Positions 33,164 through 46,400 of a stretch of 64,000 nt of DNA are shown here, piece after piece. A program made the position numbers and the translations under genes. Within the stretch, counting starts at the first letter, position 1, and the number at the start of each line of letters is the position of its first letter. Below the pieces are notes generated by a model. It saw only the letters and a program-made list of their open reading frames with translations, did not search any database and was not told where the DNA came from. The stretch lies in NCBI RefSeq assembly GCF_037042905.1, contig NC_087254.1, positions 22,308,603 through 22,372,602 of the forward strand, in the 5' to 3' direction. The DNA is from Lytechinus pictus (taxonomy: Eukaryota; Echinodermata; Echinoidea; Temnopleuroida; Toxopneustidae).

Positions 33164-36100
33164 GGTATATTTACACCCAGGGTAGCCACTTCAGTTCCGA
33201 AAACTGTTCTCCCAGCGGGCCCGGCTATTACCCGGCTAAGCTAGGCTACCTATTCGGTGCACACAGCTTTTTTGAGGAATTACTTCCTGCCGGTAAACAT
33301 GATTGATACACGTCTAACAAAGCTCTATCACACACACACAACCTTTTGCATGTTTAACAATAAGGAACACTGTTACTGATTCACATCAGTGTGAATGGCA
33401 GTTAACCTTTAGATGTTTTGGAAAATTCACTATTAATTATCATGTTATACATGTTATGAAAACAGCCACAATATTCACATTTCAGGGATATCCCTGGAAA
33501 TGTAAAAATAACACTCATATTTAATTCATTGAAATTTGTGACTGTTAAGTAGTAATTATAGATCTCTCTCAACAATTATGAAAATTAAGTGATTAATTAT
33601 GAATACTTAGTCTATGTTGGAGGGTACTGTAGTTTTTATCAAGTGTTATGTCTAATTTGTTTACTCTTGTATCCAATGTATTTCCCTGAATAGAATTCTT
33701 ACGGTTTTGTATGGCTTCTTTTTGCCCGTTTTTCTGTGTTTGAAATGTTGATTCAAAGTTAGCAATGTATATGAATCATGAAATGTGGAGATACACTGCA
33801 CTTAGAAGATAGTCTTGGCTGTATACAGTCTGTATGGAGGGGATTTTTTTTTGGTTGTTGTCTATATAAAAATTAGCATTTCATACCAAATGCTGTTTTG
33901 TATCAATTGATATACAGTATGTATTCTTACCTACAGATGGATTTATACATGCATTCATGTACATAATCAACATGGGTAGTTTCTGGTTGAATTTACAAGG
34001 TATATTAATGAAATTAATGTTTTATTCAATTCAACTAATCTTAATGCATTTAAAAAAGATGTATAGAATGTGTATAATATATATGAATATCAGGTTTATC
34101 TATGCACTGCTTTAGATTATCATCGTTCATGAGATTATATATAGGCCCCCAATCAAAATACAGGGATGTAAAGATCACAGTCCTTTTATTATACAAAATG
34201 CTCCATTTTCCGTAATTCATTGACAACTGGTATATTACCTATACAAGGCATTTTAGGAGATAGATAAGTCATATTTTGCTCACTACTTTCAATCCGAGAC
34301 CAACGAGGTAAACATTTGCCATGTTGCCCTCCCCGTGCTTTGCACATAGGAATACTGTACAAAACAGAGGGCAATATTAGCCATATTTCTGCTAGTGCGC
34401 TTGTGCAGTAGGAGCAGATTTTGGTTGCTAATTTCAGTATTTCAGAAATCTGGCTGGAACCAGTTTATGAACCAACGCATTGTAGATAATGCGCGGCACG
34501 GCCAGTGCATATACAAACGTAACCCAAGCGCAAGATTTCTATGCGTTGAGTGTATGTGCGCGCCATGTATGATGCGCGACTGCAAGGTAACAATTTACGT
34601 CACAATTGCTTAAAAGCAAGGGTTACTTCGCTAGGTTCGTAAATAATCTGGAATCAAAAGTAGTGATAAGCAAATAAATTGTTCCAAACAATAGGTTGCA
34701 TTACACAGCTGTAGGTAATAATAATAATATTGACTGGCTCTTTCAGGAAACATCAAATATATAGCCCTTAAAAGGACCATATTGCACTCGTCTAAAGACT
34801 TGAGCCAATATGATTCTGTTGCGGGCGACTTATTTGATGTTCCCCTAAAGGCCAGCCAATATTATATAAATGTAATACACTATGATATAGATGCCAATAT
34901 AATTGAATGGTTCATAGCTTTATATCTTGATTTATATAGCGTTGATAACCATTATCCTACTAACTGCTTGTTAATTAATTTTGATTATGTCACATTTCAG
35001 TTGTATGTAAATTCACTATATACTAGCGTATTGGTTGAAATTTTTTGCTGTTTATTAAAGTTTATTTTGAAAGGTGTGAATAAAAATATAGTGTATGGTA
35101 GTGTGATCCTAATTAATTCTATATGAAACAAAATGAATGTTTTAGTTTTAACAATTTCCCTCCCCATACATTAATGTATTCAATCCACACACACTTTATA
35201 CAACTCCATTAGAAACTTTATATCTCATGCCTTTCCACTGTTTATATATCATATTTCTTGTAATCAATCATATACATTGAAGTATCTTATAGTTTTGTTA
35301 TGTATTGTAAATTTACCACTACGGGCCTATATTAGAATGGTGGTGTCCCCATGTTATACTCTCTTTACTTTGCTTAAATATATTTTCCTCTGTTGGCTTT
35401 GTACTCGATTTCATTCTGTTTGCTTTTTTGTCTCATGTTGTGATATTTAATTGTCCCTTTGATGTCCATCACCGGTGTTATATATTTGCTAGATTATGAT
35501 AATTATCATTTTATATAACATGCCACATATAGGCACAGGCTTTAAATGATTTATATTAATTCTATATGTGATCCATTCATAGCAATAAAGCAAATGATAG
35601 AACTATATAAAGTCTGAAAATGGCAGAAAGAAATATTCTCTGGAATTCTAGATTCAATTGAGACCTCCTTTGTAATTTTTTGAAAACTCCTGTTTATGAT
35701 TATAAATGTGAATTTTTTAATGGAATATGATGTAGATATTGGTCGTTTCCTGCTAAGCAAGTGTGCTATATAGTGTTTATGCATTTTGAATCATTTCAAT
35801 ACTAAACTTATAATAGTGATTGCTGTAATGTACTGCTTGGTTTCATATTATGTGAAGATAACCTTACTGGCAGTGAACTATTAAAAAGCAGATGGCAGTT
35901 TAAATATAGCAACTTCTGCCTTGCAGTGGTTTAAATTGTTGGAAAAAACAGTCTATGCTTTGATACTAGTTGTGTAGCAAAGTTTAAACTGCCCATTGAT
36001 GATAAAAGTGGTTTCATATACTCTATCGTACTCAGTTATGTCTGTTTAATATGACATTTTCGGCACTAAATAGCAATGTCATTTATATTTTCTAATCATT

Positions 36101-36704
36101 TGCAGAGTTTCTTTTTACCCTGGGATGGTAGCTTGGGTGATGGTAATTTAGTGGGCAAAAGAAACCCAAGTTATCGAGCATGTACAATGTAAATACATGT
36201 ACATACAGAAATCAACTTGAGTACATGTAGTTCTCTGCATATTCAATGAAGTAAATGTAAATGCAATTAAACATTAAATTCAGAATCGAGTAGATATTGA
36301 TGTTTAGATGAAAAAAGTGTTAGTATGACTTTACTAGAACTGTATTTATCTCTGTAATGATACTGTTCTGTAGTACATACTAGCATAAATTCGAGCTGTG
36401 AACCTATTATTCGGGGGGGGGGGGGGGGGTGGATGGTAATTTGTGTCATTCCCAAACTTCAGTGATATGATGACTTGTGTAACTGACTATTTCAATTTAA
36501 AATACTGTTTAGGTTTTGATGGTGCTTAAATCTGAAGAGGCTTGTTTAAGAACATTCACAGCAAAATAAGTCCAATACACTGGTTTATATAAGCCAAGAG
36601 AAACTTGACATGTCTCAATAGGCAAAGATTGCACCAGATTTGACATGTTTGGTCCTGTATTACAAAAAGCACAATACAAAAATATGACATCCTCAAAAAT
36701 GTTT
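33164..36704. other. Intergenic, mostly nothing recognised
   Basis: 33165-33250 (CACCCAGGGTAGCC, GCGGGCCCGGCTATTACCCG) looks like a further dispersed repeat. 34390-34590 is a CpG-richer patch without a recognised exon. A run of 18 G lies at 36413-36430. Open frames are AT-driven. Confidence 0.4.
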
Positions 36705-37283
36705 AAAGGACAAGTCCACCCCAACAAAAAATTGATTTGAATAAAAAAGAGAAAAATCCAACACTGAAAATTTCGTCAAAATCGGATGTAAAATAAGAAA
36801 GTTATGACATTTTAAAGATTCACTTATTTTTCACAAAATAGTTATATGCACAATTTAGTCTCATGCAAATGAGAGTCTATGATGTCCCTCACTAACTATT
36901 TTTTTTTATTGTTTGAATAATACAATATTTCAATTTTACAGATATGACAATAAGGACAAACTTGACTGAACCAGAAAATGTTAAACAATGGTAATTCCAC
37001 ATGTTCAGGGAGAAATAAAACTTTGTTTCACAGGACAATGGGAAGAAAATTATATTTTATATTTCATATAATAAAATACAAAAGAAATAGTGAGTGATGT
37101 CATCAGTTCCCTCATTTGCATAACGACCGGGATGTGCATATAACTGTCTTGTGAAAATTAGCGAAACTTAAAAATGTCATAACTTTCATATTTTACATCC
37201 AATTTCGATGAAATTTTCAGCGTCATGCTTGATTTTTCTCTTTTTATTCAAAACAACTTTTTGTTGGGGTGGACTTGTCCTTT
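36705..37283. repeat. TIR element AAAGGACAAGTCCACCCC (579 bp)
   Basis: The ends AAAGGACAAGTCCACCCCAA CAAAAA and the inverse TTTTTGTTGGGGTGGACTTG TCCTTT match perfectly over 26 bp. The interior is shared with 22456-22990 and 58551-59022. Confidence 0.85.
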
Positions 37284-38824
37284 ATGACATCCCTTGTAAA
37301 CAATAATACTGGTTATCAATCCTGAAAAAGAAGTGAAAAAAGAGAAAACGTTAGTAAAATTCTGATATCATAGATTAAATCAGTCTAGTGACAGGTCCGA
37401 ACATGTAGCATTCATCCAAATGTGGGTTATGTAATCAAGTTCACTACTGTGAAATAGGGTTAATCAAATATGGTATATGTTTGTGTATGGTTAAGACCAA
37501 TAACCCTTTGCATTTTAGTTGATGCTTGTCTCTGTCTCTGACATTAAAATTGCTATTCAATTAATTTTAAAACAAAATTGCTATTCAAGTTCATTTGGAA
37601 ACAGTTGTAAAACATAATTTGTTGTAAATTGACATTGATGTCTGTATTAATGTTTTCAAGCATGATTATATTTTGGTGTGTTTTTCTTTAGATAAGCCTC
37701 TTGCGTTTTTAATGCCAGGTGTTGAGTCAGTGATATTCAGTTTTTTTTTTATAGTATAAAGCTAGGATACTTTGTGGCTATAAATGTATTAATTTAAAGT
37801 TTGATTATGACTAGGACAGCATTGTATACCAATTTCCTGTGTTATGATTATTTACCATGCAGTTACTGATCAAATTAACCCTTGATTATTTACATTTATG
37901 TGTTTTTATGTTACCAATCATTTATGTGAAGCTATTCACTCATGTTATTTTGTATATGAATATATGAAGGAAAGTGTTATGTGCATACCCCCATCAATTA
38001 TATTCTATAGGAACATTAAAGAATATTGATGATAATCAAAAGTTCCATGGTGTTCGAAACATGTGATTTCTTTTTCTTATGGAATATTTCCTTTTCATCA
38101 TTGTCTGTGTCTTGTTTTTACACACTCTCTTTGTGTATTTCATATTTTCGCTCAAGAGACCATTTAACAGGGGCACAACATTTACACCAGGCTTTTTTTC
38201 CATCTAAGATACAGGGTTAGGATTGAAATAGGATTTTATGTTTGGTTTAGGGTTAGAATAGGGTAGTGTCAAATCCATGGTTGAATTTAAGGTGGTAATT
38301 CTTTAAATATGTGGAATTCATAGCTGAGCAGTTGTCACCGGAGCAAATGTCGTGGAACCCTATGTAACACCTCGGGTGCCATTGTTCAGAGTTTGAAGTG
38401 GCCTGTTTTGGATAAGCCACATGTATACTCTCCTGGTTGACCTGATTTGAAGCCTGGATGCACCCGCTTTTAGATTTCTGTAGCGCATTTCCATTACATA
38501 TAATAGAGATCTTTGCATTCTTTAGTTTTAGTTAATTTACTCCAACGATGTTGTAGGACTAAGCCTGTTCATCGATCAAAGTAGAATGTCTATTGCTGCT
38601 CTCCTTCAGACAAAATTAGATGCACTACCTATGTTGGCAGGGAGGGGTGGCAGGGGTATCGTAGACGGCAAAAAATTCCATGGAAACACACGAGAATCAA
38701 AAATCTTTTTTTGTCCTTTTCCCTTTACCTCTCCCATCCACACACACACACACACAATGCTGAACAGCTCCCTCTCGTTCTCTCTCCCAAGAAAACTTGT
38801 CAAAAGTCTGTCCTGTGTCTTTCA
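37284..38824. other. Intergenic, nothing recognised
   Basis: AT-rich. A (CA)n run of 20 bp lies at about 38738-38757. No convincing gene. Confidence 0.4.
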
Positions 38825-38942
38825 GCAGGAATCTTGCTAGAATGATGCTATTTGTCTTTTCATTGCAGCTTTCCTGCAGTCCCCATTGTTTGGTCTATGG
38901 TGACTTTGATTTGTAATGAGAAGCTGCTTGCTGGATTCCTGC
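38825..38942 (+). repeat. Short inverted-end repeat GCAGGAATC, copy 2
   Basis: Same ends and core (GCAGCTTTCCTGCAGTCCCC, CTTGCTGGATTCCTGC) as 3785-3908, same orientation. Confidence 0.65.
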
Positions 38943-40236
38943 GGTAAAGACACAGCTCTGATACTTGACAAGGTGCCTAAAACAACGACAATGTACCAGC
39001 ACTTATCATATACACAGGTCATATGGTCATTGTGTCACACAGTAATCACTTTACAGTTCATTTAAATCAACGAGTCTTGTGGTATTTCAAGCTATAACAA
39101 GTGAACAACGTTTATTACATGGATATATTTCATCTGTCATAGAAATAAACCACACAAGTGATTTACAGTGTGTGACATTACATCCTGGGTGCAATGTCAT
39201 GAAAGCAGCTGAAGAAATCAAGTTATAAAAATCTCTTCTCATTTTCCCATACATGTCTCTGATAAAGCACTTAATTAAGCACTGCAAAAGATATAGTTTG
39301 AATTCACTTACTCGTCACAACAAAGCTTGGAAGACAAGATTCACTCTTGTTCAGCACATTTAAATTCTGGTACAAACTCGGAGCAAATGACACTGCCACA
39401 CCCAGTTTGACAAATACAATCCATAATTTGCTGCCATTACCTGACTCATTACATTATGAAGCCACCATTTCCATTGCAGGCTAGCTGGTGAAGCTGCCAC
39501 GTGACATCAACACTCAAAGAGGTCTTGCCTCTCCAAATCTTAAGCTTATTTCAAGTGGCAAATATCAAGACTATAGGCAAATGGAATGTTTCGTGTAACA
39601 GTTTTTCAGTTACAAGGATTTCAGTAGCTTGTAAAACCAGTTGGTAAAAATCACCTCTCAAATTATTAGGGATTCAAAAGTATGGGTATTTCCCAGGAAT
39701 CTAAAATATCTTTGTTTAGAATTTAATTTTCTTTCAGTTATGTGCATACACATGACATCACTCCGAACAAGATTTAAAATTTTAGAAATTGTGTTGCTAC
39801 GTCAGGCAGTCATTAAAAATGTTGGTGCAACAGATCTTTTTAATCCACCCTATTAGCAGATCCATGCAGTTTATATAACTGGAAATGACGGTAAACTTTT
39901 CTTGCTTCTCGTGTATTACACAGATTACACCGGATATTATTTCTATGGTCTGGGAAGTAAAATCTCTCTGGAAACCTGATTTCAATCATAGATTTAATCA
40001 ATGCAATCACTCAATTAATCTACATGAATTCAGACCACATTTTTATGGAATGCCTGTCGCCAACTCAGTCATCAAATACAATATATTTTCACATTGTAGT
40101 AGTAGAAAGTGTTTGAAAAATCCTATCGAAACATTCTCTGTCTCTGTAGTACTTATTTGAATTTCAAAAAGTACCAGTACGGATAATGTCTAAGTGTTAA
40201 GTCCATATAAGTTCCAATCAGACTTAAAAGTTAGCG
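38943..40236 (-). other. Region downstream of REXO5, including its 3' UTR
   Basis: The REXO5 stop is at 40237-40239, so the 3' UTR extends leftwards by an unknown length. Nothing else is recognised. Confidence 0.4.
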
Positions 40237-40437
40237 TTATCTATTGTCCGGGTACTTGATTTGCTCTAGATTGAGACCAACGACACATCTCCCGTGCCTC
40301 ATCTTGTAGTCCCCTCGCTTTGGATCCTTGACGTGTCTCATCTCTGTAGTCCCAGGCATAAGGATTACGTGTAAGGAGTTGTGAGGAAGGGCTTCCAGTA
40401 CTGTGCCTACCCGTTCATCCATCAGGGAAAGTGTCGT
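40237..40437 (-). CDS. REXO5: REXO5 last coding exon
   Basis: 66 codons and a TAA stop; acceptor CTTTCAG. It encodes LMDERVGTVLEALPHNSLHV, ILMPGTTEM and a basic tail ending QIKYPDNR. The VGTVLEAL...ILMPGT segment matches human IGKLYNSL...ILLPGT at the very C-terminus. No canonical poly(A) hexamer was identified with confidence on the downstream side (below 40237); ATTAAA variants occur near 39844 and 39998. Confidence 0.88.
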   Translation of the reverse strand, partial: TTLSLMDERVGTVLEALPHNSLHVILMPGTTEMRHVKDPKRGDYKMRHGRCVVGLNLEQIKYPDNR

Positions 40438-43400
40438 CTGAAAGAAGGTTGGAGGGAAAGATGCAGGGCAGTCAGGTCATACAAGAGATTAATAGGAATT
40501 TGCACATGAAAGTTACTTTGGTAATTCGCAACAACAAAGTATTTCAGCTTACACTGTGATTGTACAACAATGCTATTCTTACAAAGTTGCAAAGTATTCC
40601 TGAATGTCAGGAACATTCCATGAAAATTAATTGATTTTAGCATGCAGAATCAACCACAATTAAATGTCTCCCTGAATTCTACTTTGATTTCCTTGATTGG
40701 ATTGCTAGTAATTCTGAAAGATCTTTCAGATTCCTCATTAAATTCTTTTTAAAAGATCAAAATTATCAGGCATTTCTGGGCCATACTGTAACACATACTT
40801 AGTACTCGATTTTAAGGCTAATTTTTAAGCTTGATTACATTCATTAGTAGGTGCAATCTAGCGCATAAATCAACTATTCGACCAATAGCTAAGATTTGTA
40901 TAACGTGTCCTTTCTTTTATAGATCAGTTTAAAATGATCCTTAAAATTTCATACATTTACACATAAAGAAGGGCTATTCCTATAATCACTTCTCATCTTG
41001 TATATATGGCAATGAGGCTTTGGCTGCAGTAATTCATTTCATCCAGAGATTTTACACCAATGATGAAACAGATGTATACACACAAACCACTGCAAATGCC
41101 AAAGCCAAGACTTATTGGTGGGGTGAATTGTCCGACTTGCACTTTCTTTAAATGGTAAACTTTGGTGAGCAATTTCTTCATGAATTTTATATAAATAAGA
41201 TACCACAAATTAACACATAAGTACATTACAAAAGAGTTTATTGCTTGTAACTTTTCAGTTACCAATTAAATGGGGGAAAAAAAGATCTAAATCTAAAAGA
41301 TCTAAAAAACTAAATAATGACACTCACCTCAATATCTACATCATCTACTGTGTTGCCTTGAGTTAGATTGTTATAACCATGGAGTTGCATGCAGACAAAA
41401 TCTGAACTGGAGAGTGCACTGCAGGCTTTCTTACAAATCTATGTGAAACAAAAATGAACAAAGATGTAGCTGATGAATGTCTTATTAACATACATACAAA
41501 TACTTGATTGCAGAAACACAGAAATAAACAATATGGATGAAAATTGACTGAAATATGACATATACTGCCCAAATGCGATATCATCAAAGCATTATATTCA
41601 AGTGTGATAATAATCAAATGAAGGCAGTATGTAGAAGTCAAAAAGGTAACTAATGTCTTCTATCAATAACATGAAGAGATCTAAAACAATCCACAAGATG
41701 ACTTCTGTTTTTTAAATGTTTAAAAATTAATATTCAGTGAGTGATGTGTTCACTATAAATTGCGCTTGCTCCATAGGGTCCAAACTCACTGCAAATAAGT
41801 TTTCTTTTACCGACATGTCAAAAATACAGGACAAAAAAATATACAGGAGTGAAAGTAGATGTACAAGTAATAATGCTTTGCCTTGGAATACTGAAGAATA
41901 TGACATCACCAAAACCACCCTCATTGCTATTATCAATCTTGTCCTCACAATCATCAACATCATCGTCATTATACCCATTCATAACAGCATCATCACCACC
42001 ATCCTCTCATCATCATTTTAATCACTTTAATCATCATCATCGTCATCGTCATCATCCCCATCATCATCACCAACATCACCATCATCATCGCCATCATCAT
42101 CATTATCATCATCATCATCATCACCATCATCATTACCTCTTTGTCATTGGAGCACACAACACAGCTAACAGGTTCTTTCTTGAATTTCTTGAGTGTAAAT
42201 CTAGTGTCAACAGCAGTCACTTTCTTCCCCTGCTCCTCAGCCAGCTCAAATATACTACAAGAAAATCAATTTAATAGGATTACAATGAAATTTGAAGACA
42301 GGATATTATTACATTTCAGTATCCTTTTATTACGAGATAGCAAGTGAATAACACAGTGCACAAGTTCTGAAAGACTAACAGAAAATATTAGTATTCCTAG
42401 GCAACTTGTGATTTAAATAATGTGAAGAATTAATAAATGAATATGTTATACTTCTAAAAGGCATGTAATCAAAGACTATATTAGAATGATGCACCCAAAA
42501 ATGAATTGGGATAGTATGAGTGGTTTAGGACTGAAGCTGATGCTCTTGACAGTGGCTTGGTACACTGCGTTTAAGTAATCAGGAAAACATACAGGTATTG
42601 CTGAAGGGACACTCAAAATTAATTGGAAATAAAAGGAAAATAAACCGAAATTAAAGGAAATCAAATTAAAAGATGAATTGCAGTCTGTCTTGACCTTTCA
42701 TGGGAATCAGATTACAATTAGATTGAACCAGACACTGAAAAAATGGGAATCCCCATAACATACCTTCATATTTGGGGATAAGTTAGTTTTCACACACCAT
42801 TAAATCGGATCACATAATTTTTTTGGCTGAGTTGGAAAATATTGGGACAGGGATAAGAAGAAGCAAGAAGAATATTCTTTATAATAATGTAATGTCTACT
42901 TGTCTAAACTCAATTCCTATCTATAATAACTGAGAAACTGCTAATTGATAAGCATGCTAAAGGTATCAAATTTTCCATAAAAGATGACGCCAGCCATCTT
43001 GAAATGAAAGAAATAAATTGAAATACCTCTCTCTAGCAGCAAAGACTGGTCCTGAACTGCACTCTCTGTAGTAGTTCCTAAGCTGATCTCCCTTAGCTAG
43101 TTTGAGCTTGAAGAGATCCATAGATGCTACTGCATCTTCTATAGAGTCATGACCGGCTGTACTGCACTGAATGTCACGACTACGAGAAGAGATGAAAGGG
43201 GGTTAGTGACTTTGTGGGTGCTTGAATGAATAATTCTTCAGATTTTCCTATTTGTGGCACATGGATAGGTCAAGAACTAAGAACATATCAGTTTTGAAGT
43301 AAAATAGCTAACCTTAAGAGTGATGTGTGATATTGAGTAGTAATTTTTTTAAATGGCTAAAAACATACTTTGGAGGCAAACTACAATCTCAAACCTTAAA

Positions 43401-46400
43401 ACATGAAATAATGATAAAAAACCTAAACATTTATTATAAGAGAGAAAAAAGTCAACAGACCCTTTCCAAATTACAATTTTCGGCAGTTTTCTCCTTTCGG
43501 GTGCATAAAACTTTTGGTTTATCACTTTGTATATTGTCATTATATAGCACAAGGAAAACAAATTCACGATTCATTTTGCACTGATTAAAGGGGAATCCAA
43601 CCCAAATAAAAACTTGCTTTTAGAGGAAAAAGGAAAATCAAACAAGTTAATAGGTGAAAGTTTGAGCAATATAGGACAAACAATAAGAAAGTTATGAATT
43701 TTTAAAAGTTGTGAATATTGGTAATCACTATACCTATGGAGATTTCAAATTGGCAACAAATGTGCTGTCAAAGTGATGTAAGGCAAGGACTACTCTGCCA
43801 TGTACTTCAATACATAAAATGACTAAAATTACATTTTTTCAAATGTTTTACTTCAAATTATATTTTTCTTTCATGAGGACATACAAAAATATACTACCTA
43901 GGCTATATTTAGATTACAGCCCCAGGGGAATGGGTACTTGGGAGAAAACCACATATCACTGATAATAAAGTACATGGCCTGTGGGAAAGTTGTCCTTGCC
44001 TCTTGTCATAATTTACTTACCCATTTGCCAATTTGAAATCTACATAGTCTTAGAGATCTCAATTTTAAAACAGCCATAACTTTCTTATTGCTTGTCCGAA
44101 TTCTTTCAAACTTTCACAATCTGTTTTATTTATTTTTCTCCTTTCAAACACAACATATTATGACCAGGGGGCCGTTTCATAAAGCTGTTCGTAAGTTAAG
44201 AGCGACTTTAAGAACGACTGGTGATCCTTTCTTACGCGCTAAACCATCGCCATTGAATATACCATTTACCATTAGAAAGGATCACCAGTCGTTCTTAAAG
44301 TCGCTCTTAACTTACGAACAGCTTTAAGAAACACCCACCCGGGCTGGATTCCCCTTTAATAATTTTCAATCACTACTATAATTATTTCTTACTCGAGGTA
44401 TTCTTTGGCTAAGAGTTTCAGCTTGACTCTCCGTCCTGATGCAGTAAACATGTTACTCGTATCCACACAATGAGGGTGATAGATCTATATAACACAAAGA
44501 AAAACGAACACTCCAGTAATATTGACTGCCTTGTGGTTGCCGTGTGCCATTTCATAAAGCTGTTCTTAGAGGGAAGTTCACTCTCAAGTCAAATTGATTT
44601 AAATAAAAACAGATTAATAGATATTTAAAGATTTTATTTTGTGATGTCACATACCACCAGCTTCCAAATATGTCAGAGGGTATTAATTTCATAAAATACA
44701 ATTTCTACATTCAAATCAACATCATGGCAGTTACCATTATGGAAGAGTTATCTTAATCATAAGTTTTATGATATGGGTCCTTGATAATTAATTTTCAGGC
44801 CATAGTAATGCTTCATACGTCTTGAACAGGCCAGCAGAAGGTTTTACAAGATTACGAGAACTCAACATTTGTACCACTTTATTCCTTTTCATGAGTATTC
44901 AAGAACTTGACAGGACAATTTGTTCTTTCAGCTGCAAAAAATTTGACTGGAAACTTGCATCCTAAAACATCTCCTAAAATCTCAAATTCTTCTTTGAGAA
45001 ACTGTCTACTGGGGCAAGGATAAAAATTCCTCATAGGGACAGCCATACATAGGGACGGCAGTACCTGCTCATTCCAAATTACATTTTGTATTGAACTCAT
45101 TTTATGGGGGCTATTTTGGACATTCCGGGGAGTCAACATCACCCTCTGATCTCCCCTGTTAATCTTTACCAGAGCTGCCAAGTTGTATTTTGCATTTTCA
45201 GTATTCTTATCCCCCAAAATCAGTATTTTGACAAAAAAATCAGTATTTTTACCGTGTGAGATAAATATTTTGTATTTTTCCCCAAAAAAGTGTATTTCAT
45301 AATAAATGCTTGGCGCACTCGCCCATCACGGCGCTCAAGCTGCATGCAAGCTAAAATGTGCACTGCTCTTGCAGATGAAAAAAAAACAAACATTGAAACT
45401 TGTGTATATCTCACCCTGGTTTTTACAAAATGATTGAAAAAAAAACAAGTTACCTGAAATTACATTGATCTAATAACCATATTTGTGTACGTTTTATGAA
45501 ATAGAGACATATAGAGATGATTTTTCTCAATAAATTTCGATTTTGTAAAACGTATTTTTTAAAGAAAAAACGTACTGCCGTATTTTGGTTGCAAAAACGT
45601 ACTAAATACGGAAAAATCATACTACTTGGCAGCTCTGCTTTACCCATGGTGTGCTTACCTTGAGAGCTCTAAGATCATTCTCCAATCCCTGTCCCACCAA
45701 GATGGCATCCTCTGGTACGACACCAATGACAGCCTTCTGAGCATCAGCAAGCCGGGTCTCAACTGGATCCAACAACTTCTTTGACATTCCACTATACCTG
45801 AAGGGATAAAAACAATTAAACATGTCATAAAAATGGAGATTCAAGTTGTTGGAAAGGTGGAGAAAATAATTCAGAGCTTTTCAACTCTTTTCATGTTACA
45901 AAAGAAGATGAGTCAGAGTGTATCTAAAATGACCACTGCCAATCGGCCGTCACATGGCAAAACGATGTATCTGAAAAATTTGACTTTTTCGGGTTTTTAC
46001 ATTTGGTGGGGTTTTTCAGGGAGCTCTTTTCATTTATCTTACTCTCATAATGACAGGTATTTTAGTTTTCAAGATAGCATGGGCTATCTGCAGTACTTTA
46101 TTCAAATTTGCCAACTCATTTGATGGTAAAAGGATGTATCTTACAGATACACTCCAAAAAGGCCGCAGGAGAGCGCAATGTTCTTTGGTAAAAAGATGTA
46201 TCTGTTAGTTACACTTTTCTTCCGTCAAATGAGTGAGCGCACCCAGCTTCGTGAAATATGGCAAAAGGATGTATCTGCAACATACATATTTTTACCGTAA
46301 TCGTTGAGCCACGAACTTCATAGACTATTTGATGGCAAAAAAAATGTATCTACAACATACAAATTGTGTGCCACGATATTCAGAGACCAGTTTATGGCAA

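Noticed and set aside
40438..41327. RRM-coding exon in the last REXO5 intron
   Set aside because: The open frame at 40422-40643 has no RNP1 or RNP2 motif.
41849..42274. 141-codon plus-strand His-rich frame and its Met-rich minus-strand partner
   Set aside because: Product of the CAT microsatellite and antisense to REXO5 exon 11.
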